This document shows positions 1-13,200 of a stretch of DNA of 64,000 bases, one piece after another. The stretch is from Epinephelus fuscoguttatus (Eukaryota > Chordata > Actinopteri > Perciformes > Serranidae). The stretch is from the NCBI RefSeq assembly GCF_011397635.1, contig NC_064752.1, positions 3,479,501 through 3,543,500 on the forward strand, given 5' to 3'. The first letter of the stretch is position 1. Each line of letters starts with the position of its first letter. The notes under the pieces were generated by a model. That model did not search any database. It had not been told where the DNA came from and worked only from the letters and a program-made list of their open reading frames with translations. Made by a program: the position numbers and the translations under genes.

Positions 1-1079
1 TAGCCGACACACACACGTGGTTACGTTTAGCCGACACACACACACGTTTACGTTTAGCCAACACACACAGTTACGTTTAGCCGACACACACACACGTTTA
101 CGTTTAGCCAACACACACAGTTACGTTTAGCCGACACACACACATGGTTACATTTAGCCGACACACACGTGGTTATGTTTAGCCAACACACACACGTGGT
201 TACATTTAGCCGACACACACACGGTTACGTTTAGCCAACACACACACGTGGTTATGTTTAGCCAACACACACACGTGGTTACGTTTAGCCAACACACACA
301 CGTGGTTACGTTTAGCCGACACACACACGTGGTTACGTTTAGCCGACACACACACGTGGTTACGTTTAGCCGACACACACACACGTTTACGTTTAGCCAA
401 CACACACAGTTACGTTTAGCCGACACACACACGTGGTTACGTTTCGCTAATACACACACGGTTACGTTTAGCCAACACACACACATGGTTACATTTAGCC
501 GACACACACGTGGTTATGTTTAGCCAACACACACACGTGGTTACGTTTAGCCGACACACACGTGGTTATGTTTAGCCAACACACACAGTTACGTTTAGCC
601 GACACACACACACGTTTACGTTTAGCCAACACACACAGTTACGTTTAGCCGACACACACACATGGTTACGTTTAGCCGACACACACGGGGTTATGTTTAG
701 ACAACACACACACAGGGTTACAGTTATCCGACACACACACGGTTACGTTTAGCCAACACACACACGTGGTTATGTTTAGCCAACACACACACGTGGTTAC
801 GTTTAGCCGACACACACACGTGGTTACGTTTAGCCGACACACACACGTGGTTACGTTTAGCCGACACACACACACGTTTACGTTTAGCCAACACACACAG
901 TTACGTTTAGCCGACACACACACGTGGTTACGTTTCGCTAATACACACACGGTTACGTTTAGCCAACACACACACGTGGTTACATTTAGCCGACACACAC
1001 GTGGTTATGTTTAGCCAACACACACACGTGGTTACATTTAGCCGACACACACGTGGTTATGTTTAGCCAACACACACAC
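1..1079 (+). repeat. Minisatellite, about 27-bp units of TTACGTTTAGCC plus (AC)n
   Basis: Units combine a constant TTACGTTTAGCC and a variable ACACAC run ending CGTGG. A rare variant TTTCGCTAAT occurs at about 441 and 932, and long blocks around it repeat, so a higher-order period near 490 bp exists. The array continues beyond position 1. It lies in RNF123 intron 20. Open frames through it are by-products. Confidence 0.95.
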
Positions 1080-2175
1080 AATCTGACAGGAAGTTAACAC
1101 CGGCCTCCTGGGTGAAAGTTCGTGATTGTTGGACTTCCACCCCTTAAACTTACGTTGTTGTCCCGCCTCATTTTCCCCTCACGCCACCGGATGTTGTTAA
1201 ACAAAAATAGTGACCAGCTGCATATCATGCTGACATGAAAGGATTTTTGACGTCAGTGTCTGACGTCAGAAGTCACTGACCCAGCACCAGTTTTGGACGA
1301 CTTTGCAGTGAAACCGGGTTGGTCCATTTTAGTAACTAGCTACTAATTACTGTGAAATAAATAAATAACTAAATATAAAACTGTAGACTGATTTGACAGG
1401 AAGGTTAGGGTAAGGAGGTGATGGGGTTGTTGCTTAGCAACAGTAAAAAGGCAAAGAGAGCATTTTTTTACTAGTGGCATTTAATTAAAAAAAAAAAAAA
1501 GGCAGTGCGGTCCGTCTGTGTGATCAGGGCCTAAGAAGAACGAGCTCACCTGAACAATCAGTGACCTGCTGATAGCTAAGCTAACTGCTAACTGCTACAT
1601 CAGTGAGTGTCTGAATCATCACAGAGGAGCAGGATCATCTCAACACCTCAGACAACGATAACCACATCCTGTGTCTCGAAAACCTTTATCTATAAAGTCA
1701 GGACAACAGTGCAGCAACAACTCCAGGTCTCCTGTTCCTCTCCTGAGTGAAAACACATCGAGCTCCAGACTCCACTTCATTCCATCAATGTTATAAATAG
1801 CTGCTTATTTTCTCCATTCATCCTTCTGTGACGTGATGTCAGAGCTGTGAGCTGATGAAGAACAGACTTTTGTGCTGCCCTCAGCTGTAAAGTTCCTCTG
1901 CTCTCTAATGAGTGACTCCTGAAGCACCTCCCTGGTGTCTCCTCTGAGGGGAGCAGCTCCTCCTCTCAGGGAAATGGAAATTAATGAGGCTGAGCAGCAG
2001 GTAATTGATTTCAGCCGTGTCGCTCGCTCTTCTCTGGCAGCATATTGCTCAGTGTACAGTGAGTCAGCCCAGAGACCATCAGTCCTCATTACACACCTAC
2101 TGCCACACACAGCGCCTGTAGGAGGAACCCTCATCCTGCTCTCTGCTTGTGTTTCATATTAACACAACTGCCACT
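1080..2175. other. Intron 20 sequence, no gene recognised
   Basis: This is low-complexity-free sequence with short A runs near 1485. The small open frames around 1805-2160 on both strands show no domain, no splice support and no RNF123 similarity. Confidence 0.5.
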
Positions 2176-2270
2176 CTGCTGAGTCACCTGACCACCTGCT
2201 GAGTCACCTGACCACCTGCTGAGTCACCTGCTGAGTCACCTGACCACCTGCTGAGTCACCTGACCACCTC
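2176..2270 (+). repeat. Short tandem repeat of a 20-bp unit
   Basis: About five copies of CTGAGTCACCTGACCACCTG with one shortened unit. Confidence 0.9.
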
Positions 2271-2659
2271 TAGATTTGTTAAACATCTCAACATTCATGA
2301 AGCTTCATTGTGAGACATCTCACAGAGGAAAACAGAGAACAAATAAAAAATATTCTGAACATGACAAACAAATGTTCATATCTCAGTGTCTGCAACAGGA
2401 AGTGATTCCTCCCTCTAGTGGAGCTCAGTTATCCTCCTCTTCATCAAGCTCACAGTAACTCTTTAACACTTTAACTCAGATCATCATCAGGAGCAGATTT
2501 GAATCCTCACAGATGAAATAAAGACGATCCTCTGGAACTGTGCTGGGAAAATTAAACTGTGTGAATGACGACGTCTAAATGCACTAAATGTTACAGTTGG
2601 GGTTTTTTACCGTCTTTCTGAAAAGCACAATATTCGCTCTCACTTGTTTACGTCTCTTA

Positions 2660-4121
2660 AGTCCAGTTCAGACCAAAAACTCACGACAAGACCAGCTGAA
2701 ACAAGCAATTACTGTCAACGCTCTGTTCTGTAACGTAATAAAAAGCTGGTGGTTCACAGGAAGTGACCACCATGAGACGGCGTATCATCTCTAGTCAACG
2801 ACTCTCTGTGCTTCTGATCTGTAACGTTGACAGGAAGTGATCGCCATGAGACGGCGTATCATCTCTAGTCAACAACTCTCTGTACTTCTGATCTGTAACG
2901 CTGACAGGAAGTGACCACAATGAGACGGCGTATCATCTCTAGTCAACACCTCTCTGTGCTTCTGATCTGTAACGTTGACAGGAAGTGACCACTGTGAGAC
3001 GGCGTATCATCTCTAGTCAACGACTCTCTGTGCTTCTGATCTGTAACGCTGACAGGAAGTGACCGCCATGAGACGGCGTATCATCTCTAGTCAACGACTC
3101 TCTGTGCTTCTGATCTGTAACGCTGACAGGAAGTGACCACCATGAGACGGCGTATCATCTCTAGTCAACGACTCTCTGTACTTCTGATCTGTAACGCTGA
3201 CAGGAAGTGACCACCGTGAGACGGCGTATCATCTCTAGTCAACAACTCTCTGTGCTTCTGATCTGTAACGTTGACAGGAAGTGACCACCGTGAGACGGCG
3301 TATCATCTCTAGTCAACGACTCTCTGTACTTCTGATCTGTAACGCTGACAGGAAGTGACCACCGTGAGACGGCGTATCATCTCTAGTCAACAACTCTCTG
3401 TGCTTCTGATCTGTAACGCTGACAGGAAGTGACCACCGTGAGACGGCGTATCATCTCTAGTCAACGACTCTCTGTACTTCTGATCTGTAACGCTGACAGG
3501 AAGTGACCACCGTGAGACGGCGTATCATCTCTAGTCAACAACTCTCTGTACTTCTGATCTGTAACGCTGACAGGAAGTGACCACCGTGAGACGGCGTATC
3601 ATCTCTAGTCAACAACTCTCTGTGCTTCTGATCTGTAACGTTGACAGGAAGTGACCACCGTGAGACGGCGTATCATCTCTAGTCAACAACTCTCTGTACT
3701 TCTGATCTGTAACGTTGACAGGAAGTGACCACCGTGAGACGGCGTATCATCTCTAGTCAACAACTCTCTGTACTTCTGATCTGTAACGCTGACAGGAAGT
3801 GACCACTGTGAGACGGCGTATCATCTCTAGTCAACAACTCTCTGTGCTTCTGATCTGTAACGCTGACAGGAAGTGACCGCCATGAGACGGCGTATCATCT
3901 CTAGTCAACAACTCTCTGTAATTCTGATCTGTAACGTCGACAGGAAGTGACCACCAGGAGACGAATGTGACCAGCTGATTTCACTAAAAACCAGCCACTG
4001 CCCATTTGACCAGCTGAGTGTCACCATCAGCTAGCTTGAGTCGAGTTCACACCGCTGACACATTTCTGCAACGTTCTAAAACTGTTTCATGTCGTCACCG
4101 ATCTTTGGTCTGAACTGGACT
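2660..4121 (+). mobile_element. Terminal-inverted-repeat element carrying a 74-bp tandem array
   Basis: It starts AGTCCAGTTCAGACCAAA (2660-2677) and ends with the exact reverse complement (4104-4121), so it has 18-bp perfect inverted termini. Inside, about 16 copies of a 74-bp unit (GAGACGGCGTATCATCTCTA within each) fill 2757-3955. No transposase is present. Related copies lie at 18005-18530 (inverted, 6 units) and about 30318-30431 (no array). The superfamily is unknown and no clear target duplication is seen. Confidence 0.75.
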
Positions 4122-5109
4122 CTATGAAAATAAATATTCACTAATACTCCTTGTTGACATGCGGCTGCGCAGACTCTGATAAACGCGTCATAACATCACG
4201 TCAAAATATAGAAAGTGGAGCAGCTGGAGCTGTTTGTGTCATTTTGCTTCTTTGCATCATGGCAGCATTTTTTCAGTTTCCTGTCGGTGGTGGACGTGTT
4301 GGACCGTGTGAACGCAGTCTCCCCCTTTCTGTCCCTAAACCACCTTCTTAAAAGTTGCCATGGTGACATAGACGTCAGCTGATGACATCATGCTCTGACC
4401 CAGTGTGGGCTGGTTTAGGTAGTTCTCACTTTAAAAGCTTGTAGGTGCTGTGAAGGTGCAGCCCCACTGAGTTCATACCGTGATGTTGAAGGACTCACAG
4501 TGAGACATCCCGACCTGTTTAACCCTCTGTGGACACAGACACAAGCTCGAGGCGGGAACATGTCACTGTAGTTCCACCTCGCTGTTCTGTATAAAAAGGT
4601 ACAATCACAGACGGGGGACAGAGCTGCCTCTGAGCCGGCAGTGGAGATAATAACAGCGCTAAATTACAGCCTGTGTGGAAGGGACAGGCGGCAGGAAGTG
4701 ACCATGGGTGTAGAGGGTGTGACATTTTGACAAAGTGTGTGACCCACCGTGGGAGAATTAAAAAGCAGCTGTTAGCAGTTAGCAGCTAACTCAAAGAAAA
4801 AGAACAGCAGCTGAAAATGCCTTATATCAGGGACAGTACATGATTGTTACTGACATGTTAGTGCCATGGTTATTGTTTATAAAGAGCTGCAGACACGTGT
4901 GTTGTATGTCACACTAGAGGCTGACACTGTTGTGTTACATGTCACGTCTCTTTTGATTCTGTGACGTCATCATGGTGTCTAAAATCACACACTGCAGCGA
5001 CATGATGCCGCCGTCGTTTGGTTCTGTGTAAAAATACAAAGCAGATATAAAGACGGGACTCTGTAGCGGCTCTATAGCGCCATCTCTGGATAAAAAGGGC
5101 TTTACAGAC
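4122..5109. other. Intron 20 sequence adjoining exon 20, nothing recognised
   Basis: The sequence is unique-looking with some repeat-like words. No exon or mobile element is identified with confidence. Confidence 0.4.
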
Positions 5110-5211
5110 CTTTGAGTGTTTTCTTCAGGTGGGACAGGAGCCCCCCCAGTCTCTGCAGGTCAAAGTAGTCCACCTTGCCGTTGTAGAAGAGCTGGGGGGG
5201 GACGTAGGCCT
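5110..5211 (-). CDS. rnf123: RNF123 coding exon 20, last exon in window (residues 585-619)
   Basis: This exon encodes [20 protein letters not shown] then [14 protein letters not shown]. The acceptor is CTCCAG and the donor AAAG|GTCTGT. The next exon (human continues DDLASKANIVIDP) was not found in 1-5109, so intron 20 is longer than 5.1 kb. Confidence 0.95.
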
Positions 5212-5333
5212 CTGGAGACGGACAGAGTCACAGAGGGAGGAGAATTAAAAGAAGAGATACAAACAAGACAGAAGACACACTGGGCTCATCATCAACAACC
5301 TTCATCACAGTTATAAAGCTTCATCTTCATCAT

Positions 5334-5365
<32 letters not shown>

Positions 5366-7218
5366 ATCATGAACCTTCACTGAGGAGACGAAACATGACG
5401 TCACACAGATTAACATTAAAAATAAGCCACATTAGTCACTTCACTTCTTACAGTTCAGTGTTTTCATAGAATCTTCTGTGTACCCCTTTTCTGGTTTGGT
5501 TTGGTTTGGTTTGGTTTGGTTTGGTTTGGCTGAACATGGCGCCCATTTTGTAGAAAATACCGAGATATGTATCATGTATCACCCAAATATCAATTTTTAG
5601 GTTTTTGTGGGTTTGTGAACGCAGCGGAGGCAGAACTGTTGGTGAGTTCTTTAATCCTCAGCAGCAGCTTGTTGCGTTTAATTAGCAGGCTAGATATCTG
5701 ATCAGAGCCGATCATATCAGATCAATGGAAGAGAGGAACAGCTGCTGCAGAGGCGAGTGAGGTTTCACTTTGACGTTCTGCTGCTCCGTCTGTGCTCAGC
5801 GTCGCTCTGTGCTCCAAACAGCGTGGAGCAATGAATAACCAGACACTTTATATATTCCAGCGGCGCTCCTAATCAAGGGTCCAGCTACAAACACACAGAA
5901 TCAATACGTGGCGCCAGATATCGTGGTCAGACGCCACAGATAAATGAATGTGTGGGAAACCCTGCAGTATTAAAGTGTTGTGGATTTATTCGTACTCGGG
6001 GCTGGGTGCTTTGTTCTCACTGATGTTCATTCATCTACATCTGCAGTAAAAGATTTAAATATTCAGATTCATCTAGTTTTATGTTCCTCTCCTCGTCCTG
6101 AGAAAACCTGCAGCTGTTTACAGGGCTGTTTAAAGCTTTGTAACGAGCGTGTTGTCGTACCTTCACTGCTGATGCTGCTCAGACTCTTCCTGCTGCCTTC
6201 GTCCCAGCTCGCTCTCACGGCTGTGATGAGGCGGTGGAGGAAACACACCATGTACTCTGGAGGACACAGAGCTGTGGGGTGCTGCTCAAACACACAAACA
6301 CACACAGGTTCAAATACGCTGGCACAGAAACACACACAGACTCACAGAGATGCACTGACGTTCCAAAATACTTTGGTCTTCTTCATCAACGTGAGGCACG
6401 TCTGACTGCATCTTTACCGCAAAATGGCCGAGGTCATGGTGATAAATGAGGAAAAATAAACACCCTGGATGATGATCACCTGATTCTGCACCAGAGGTCA
6501 GTTTATTATTTGTCTCAACACCTGGACTTTTTGAAGCTGCGCTCTGCCAGCGTCGTTGCAATCAATGATCGCACTGCAGTTTAATGCAATGGGATCTTTC
6601 CAATCAGTTATTCACCGTGATGAAGGAAGAGGATGCATTACCATTATTGCTTCTGTAAATCACGTGATCTGCAGAACTGACATCATATCACAGCTAAATG
6701 AAGCCGGTGGACGAGTCTGTACCAGCTCAGTTTGAAGCATCTTAATTTAATATTTTATGTTTTTGAACGGCAGCATAATTTGACTCATGCAGGCTGAACT
6801 AAACTTCCAGTGTGTCCACAGGACACATTTACTGCACCGCTTTGTTTTCTCTTTCTGCGCAAAATGGTTCGTTGGTAAAGTGTAAAAATATTAACTCTTA
6901 GTTTTTCACAGGACTCAGTCTGAGGGTCCACAGCAGTGTACGGAGAATTATTTCAGTCAGTGAGGTGCCAGAGTTCAAGGACTGGTAATGGATGGAAGGT
7001 CACACTCAACAGAAGAGCTCATTTAAAAAAACAACAAGTAATTAACATGAACTGCTTCATTATTGGGGGACTGTGAACATGACGTCACACTGTACAGACA
7101 GGAAACACTGTGTGATGACAGGAAGTGCCTCTTACCCCTCTGTTGCTGGCATTTTCCTGGAGGAACTTCCTGAACTTATTGAGGAAAATGTATCGAGAGG
7201 CTTCTCCCTGAGAAAGAG

Positions 7219-7249
<31 letters not shown>

Positions 7250-10200
7250 ACTGATCAGATCAATCCACAGACAATAAACCAGTGTGAGCTGAGAGGAGAC
7301 AGAGAGGCAGACGAATGCCGTCACCTGCGTCCAACATTAATTAAACATCCAGTCACAGACAGAGGATGTGATCCAACCTCAGCTCAGAGCAGGAAACCTC
7401 ACGAGGCTTTTTTTAATCCACAGTGACTGAGGGGCGGAGACTCAGGTGAGCTGTCGATTCAGTGTGTGAACATTTAATCAGGCAGACGCCGGCCCAGCGA
7501 ACACAATAACACGCTACACTGCAGACTTTATAATTGTCCTTTCAATCAGCTGCTCAGTGATCAGAGTCTTAGTCAGAGTGCCGCTTCACTTTTCTGAACA
7601 CATTCACATTCATTTGCAGTTAAAGAGCTGCTCTGATCTCCATCATTATCCACTGTCTGACGTCAGGTTATCTTAGAATATACACTCTCCAGCCACTTTA
7701 TTAGGTACCCTTCCATGTTGAGTTTCACATGCTTCCACCAGGGCGGAGGTTTTGCCTCCCTAAATGAAGCACTAAGAGTTACAAATCATCCTTTGTTCTG
7801 TCTGCTGATCTGAACCAGCGATGACCACTAATGTCCATGATTTATCCCTGACAGTGCGTCATACTGGATTCTGTGTGTTTGTACTGTACTGTCTGTTTTG
7901 TTTTAATTATGACTACTGTCTGTATCCCAAAGCGCCCCCAGAGGACATTCAAGTTTTACCTCACGTTACCTATTCAGCAGGTGTCAGCAGCTCATTAACA
8001 TTTAGTCATGTAGACATGGTGAAGACGAGCTGCTGAAGTTCAAGCGCAGCATCAGAATGATGAAGAAAGGTGATTGAAGTGACTTTGAACGTGGCATGGT
8101 TGTTGGTGCCAGACGGGCTGGTCTGAGTATTTACTGGGATGTTCAGCACAACCATCTCTAGGGTTTACAGAGGATGGTCCCAAAAAGAGAAAATATCCAG
8201 TGAGCCAAAATGCCTTGTTGATGCCAGAGGTCAGAGGAGAATGGCCAGACTGGTTCAAGATGATAGAAAGGCAACAGGAAGTCAAATAAGCACTGGTTCC
8301 AACCAAGGTGTGCAGAAGAGCATCTCTGAAGCAACAACACCTTGTCCAACCTTGAAGCAGATGGGCTACAGCAGCAGAAGACCACACCAGGTGCCACTCC
8401 TGTCAGCTAACAACAGGAAACTGAGGCTACAATTCACACGGGTTTTACGCACCATGTCACAAAGCTCACATCATCTCAAACATGACAATGAGTTCACTGT
8501 ACTCCAATGGCCTCCACAGTCACCTGGGGTCTCATTTATAAACACTGCCTTCACACAAAACGAGGCCTGAAAGAGGCGAACGTCACTTCTCACTCAGCAG
8601 TTGTGATCTATACAAACAGACCTGATGGAGAAACCATGCTTACCATCGTTATAGAGACAGGAAATTGGTGACGCAGATGGTGAGGTGGAGGCCAAATATT
8701 TTTGGGTGCACACCATTTGTGGCTCATGTCTGTATGCACATTTTTAGTACGCACTGTTTTATAAATGAGATCTCAGTCCAACAGAGCTCCTTTGGGATGA
8801 GGTGGAACGTCATGGATCAACTGAGTGATGTCATCATGTCAATATGGACCAATGTCTCTGAGCAATGTTTCAGCACCTTGTTGAATCTGTGACACCAAGA
8901 ATTAAAAAAGGGGTTCAACCTGGTACCAGCAAGGTGTACCTAATAAAGTGGTTGGTGAGTGTAAATGTGTCAGGGTGTATTTAAGCTGGTGGTTGTGATC
9001 ATGTGTAGTTAATGTTTTTATGGCTCATTTCATCCTAATCTGCCCTCTGGAGATCAATAAAGTCTGATCCTCAAACTTAACTACAAAACAACAAGAATCA
9101 AAACACATGAAAGTGATGAATGAGAGCAGGCAGAAGCCTGACGTGTGCTCAGTCATTGTGTCATGTGCTGATGTTTTTATTATGAACGTTTACAACCAGA
9201 TCTCAGCCCACAGCTGGTCCCAGAGGCCAAGAGTCAAACGAAGACCATCACTGCATCTGTGTGTATGTTCACTTCCTTCAGTCTTCAGGACGCCAACACA
9301 CGCCAACACACGCCAACACACACCAACACACACACCAACACACGCCAACACACACCAACACACGCCAACACACACCAACACACACACCAACACACACACC
9401 AACACACACCAACACACACCCACACCAACACACACACCAACACACGCCAACACACGCCAACACACGCCAACACACACCAACACACGCCAACACACACCAA
9501 CACACACCAACACACGCCAACACACACCAACACACACCAACACACAGAATGAAGTGAACGTACTGTTGTTTTGTCTTTGTTGTTGAGCAGCAGCTTCAGG
9601 ATCTGAACCTGCAACTCTTCAACCACTGAAAGGAAAACACAGCAGAGGTCAGCTCCCCATACAAGTACTACAAAATACCACACTGTTAAAGTACTAATAC
9701 TGCACTGTTAAAGTACTAATACTAAACTGTTAAAGTACTAATACCACATTGTTAAAGTACTAATACTGCACTGTTAAAGTACTAATACTAAACTGTTAAA
9801 GTACTAATACCACACTGTTAAAGTACTAATACTGCACTGTTAAAGTACTAATAGCACACTGTTAAAGTACTAATACCACACTCTTGAAGTACTAATACCG
9901 CACTGTTAAAGTACTAATACTGCACTGTTAAAGTACTAATACTAAACTGTTAAAGTACTAATAGCACACTGTTAAAGTACTAATACTGCACTGTTAAAGT
10001 ACTAATAGCACACTGTTAAAGTACTAATACCACACTCTTGAAGTACTAATACCGCACTGTTAAAGTACTAATACTGCACTGTTAAAGTACTAATACTAAA
10101 CTGTTAAAGTACTAATAGCACACTGTTAAAGTACTAATACCACATTGTTAAAGTACTAATACTGCACTGTTAAAGTACTAATACTGCACTGTTAAAGTAC

Positions 10201-13200
10201 TAATACCACATTGTTAAAGTACTAATACTGCACTGTTAAAGTACTAATAGCACACTGTTAAAGTACTAATACCACACTCTTGAAGTACTAATACCGCACT
10301 GTTAAAGTACTAATAGCACACTGTTAAAGTACTAATACCACACTCTTGAAGTGCTAATACCACACTGTTAAAGTACTAATACTGCAATGTTAAAGTATTA
10401 ATACTATACTGTTTAAGTACTAATACTGCAGTGTTGAAGTACTAATACTACACTGTTAAAGTACTAATACTAAACTGTTTAAGTACTAATACTGCAATGT
10501 TAAAGTACTAATACTACACTGTTTAAGTACTAATACTGCACTGTTAAAGTACTAATACTACACTATTTAAGTACTAATACTGCACTGTTAAAGTACTAAT
10601 ACTGCACTGTTAAAGTAGTAATACTACACTGTTTAAGTACTAATACTGGACTGTTAAAGTACTAATACTAAACTGTTAAAATACTAATACTACACTGTGT
10701 ACTAATACACGATATGTGAATGAGATGTCAGGGAGTAAAAGTAGAAAAAGTCATGTGTCAAATAAAAAGTGAAGTAATAGTACCTGAGTAAATGTACTTT
10801 GTTACTGGTTTGAGGCTGAGACTTTAAAGACACTAAAGATTAACAGACGGACGTCAGACACAAAGTGTCAGTACTTCCTGTTCTGTGTACAGGTACTGTG
10901 AGGATGAATGAGTACTTCCTGTTCTGTGTACGGGTACTGTGAGGATGAATGAGTACTTCCTGTTCTGTGTACGGGTACTGTGAGGATGAGTGAGTACTTC
11001 CTGTTCTGTGTCTACTGTGAGGATGAGTGAGTACTTCCTTTTCTGTGTACTGTGACTGTGAGGATGAGTGAGTACTTCCTGTTCTGTGTACAGGTACTGT
11101 GAGGATGAATGAGTACTTCCTGTTCTGTGTACGGGTACTGTGAGGATGAGTGAGTACTTCCTGTTCTGTGTACGGGTACTGTGAGGATGAGTGAGTACTT
11201 CCTGTTCTGTGTACGGGTACTGTGAGGATGAGTGAGTACTTCCTGTTCTGTGTACGGGTACTGTGAGGATGAGTGAGTACTTCCTGTTCTGTGTACAGGT
11301 ACTGTGAGGATGAATGAGTACTTCCTGTTCTGTGTACGGGTACTGTGAGGATGAGTGAGTACTTCCTGTTCTGTGTACGGGTACTGTGAGGATGAGTGAG
11401 TACTTCCTGTTCTGTGTACGGGTACTGTGAGGATGAGTGAGTACTTCCTGTTCTGTGTACAGGTACTGTGAGGATGAATGAGTACTTCCTGTTCTGTGTA
11501 CGGGTACTGTGAGGATGAATGAGTACTTCCTGTTCTGTGTACAGGTACTGTGAGGATGAGTGAGTACTTCCTGTTCTGTGTACGGGTACTGTGAGGATGA
11601 ATGAGTACTTCCTGTTCTGTGTACGGGTACTGTGAGGATGAATGAGTACTTCCTGTCCTGTGTACGGGTACTGTGAGGATGAGTGAGTACTTCCTGTCCT
11701 GTGTACGGGTACTGTGAGGATGAGTGAGTACTTCCTGTTCTGTGTACAGGTACTGTGAGGATGAGTGAGTACTTCCTGTCCTGTGTACAGGTACTGTGAG
11801 GATGAGTGAGTACTTCCTGTCCTGTGTACGGGTACTGTGAGGATGAGTGAGTACTTCCTGTTCTGTGTACGGGTACTGTGAGGATGAGTGAGTACTTCCT
11901 GTTCTGTGTACGGGTACTGTGAGGATGAGTGAGTACTTCCTGTTCTGTGTACAGGTACTGTGAGGATGAGTGAGTACTTCCTGTCCTGTGTACGGGTACT
12001 GTGAGGATGAGTGAGTACTTCCTGTCCTGTGTACGGGTACTGTGAGGATGAGTGAGTACTTCCTGTCCTGTGTACGGGTACTGTGAGGATGAATGAGTAC
12101 TTCCTGTTTGAGGATGAATGAGTACTTCCTGTCCTGTGTACAGGTACTGTGAGGATGTAGTTTCGGTGGCGTGCAGTAAGCAGAGAAGCAGCTGGATGAA
12201 GACGAGTGTTCTGACCTTCGATCCTCTTCTTCAGTCTCTGACAGCCTCTCTCGTACGCTCTCCGTCTCAGTCGCTCATCTGCGCTCTCGTCTTTGGGCTC
12301 CCGCTCGTCTTTTCCCTGAGAGACACATTCATTCAACAGTTCAGACTTTGCGTCCGTCAGTCTTCATGTTGTCATTCAGTGTGAGAGTGTGTATGAAAAC
12401 ACACACAGGAACAATATGAACACGTCTGTTGAATAAAGCTTCATCATCATCATCATCAGTGACTGATCCCACACAGTTTGGATCAACACAGATTTTTGTT
12501 TTCCATTAATTTTCACTAAATTCATCAAAGCTGTGGAAAAAAAACCAAACTGTTGTTTCTGACTGAACAAAATCGTTGTCGTATGTCTGTTTTTAATCGT
12601 GCTCGCCGTCCACCGGTAAATAATAAACACTTCTTGCAGACGCAGTTTGTTTTAATGAGCTCATAGTAATGAACCTCTCCTGTCATGTGACCTCCATCAG
12701 TCTGAAACTTTTTACTCCTGAACGTATTTGTGTCCAGCTGAGACTGAGCTGATCCTCCCCGACGTCTCATCAGTCTCGGCTCACCTGAGCAGCGTGGACG
12801 AGACCCTCTGTGGAAGCTAACAATACGAGCTTCACGACGACTGTTCTTGACATTTGTGGATATTTTAGTCAAAGAAATGGGAGAGAAGTCACAAATATCA
12901 CATGACCCACAACCTCATGGGAAGTGATCCACAAATGTGGAAAACCAGTTTCACGTGTAAGAGATGATCCACAAATGCATAAATATGACTTCACGTGTAT
13001 TTGCTGTGGTGAATCTCTGTATTTGTAAAACCTGTGACATTTTTATGTGAAATTAAAAAACGTGTTGACAGAATAAATTATTCACATTTGCAAATCACGC
13101 TGTATTTTTCTGGAAATGATTTTTACACATCACAAATGTAAACAGGCATGTTTGTGGCTCATGGTACACACTTGTAGATTGTCCTATGTGGTTCACGAAC

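Noticed and set aside
1..1079. Interstitial telomere repeat
   Set aside because: The unit TTACGTTTAGCC plus (AC)n is not TTAGGG.
1805..2162. Overlapping open frames of 75-109 codons on both strands
   Set aside because: No recognised domain, no splice sites in phase with RNF123, no similarity to its next exon.
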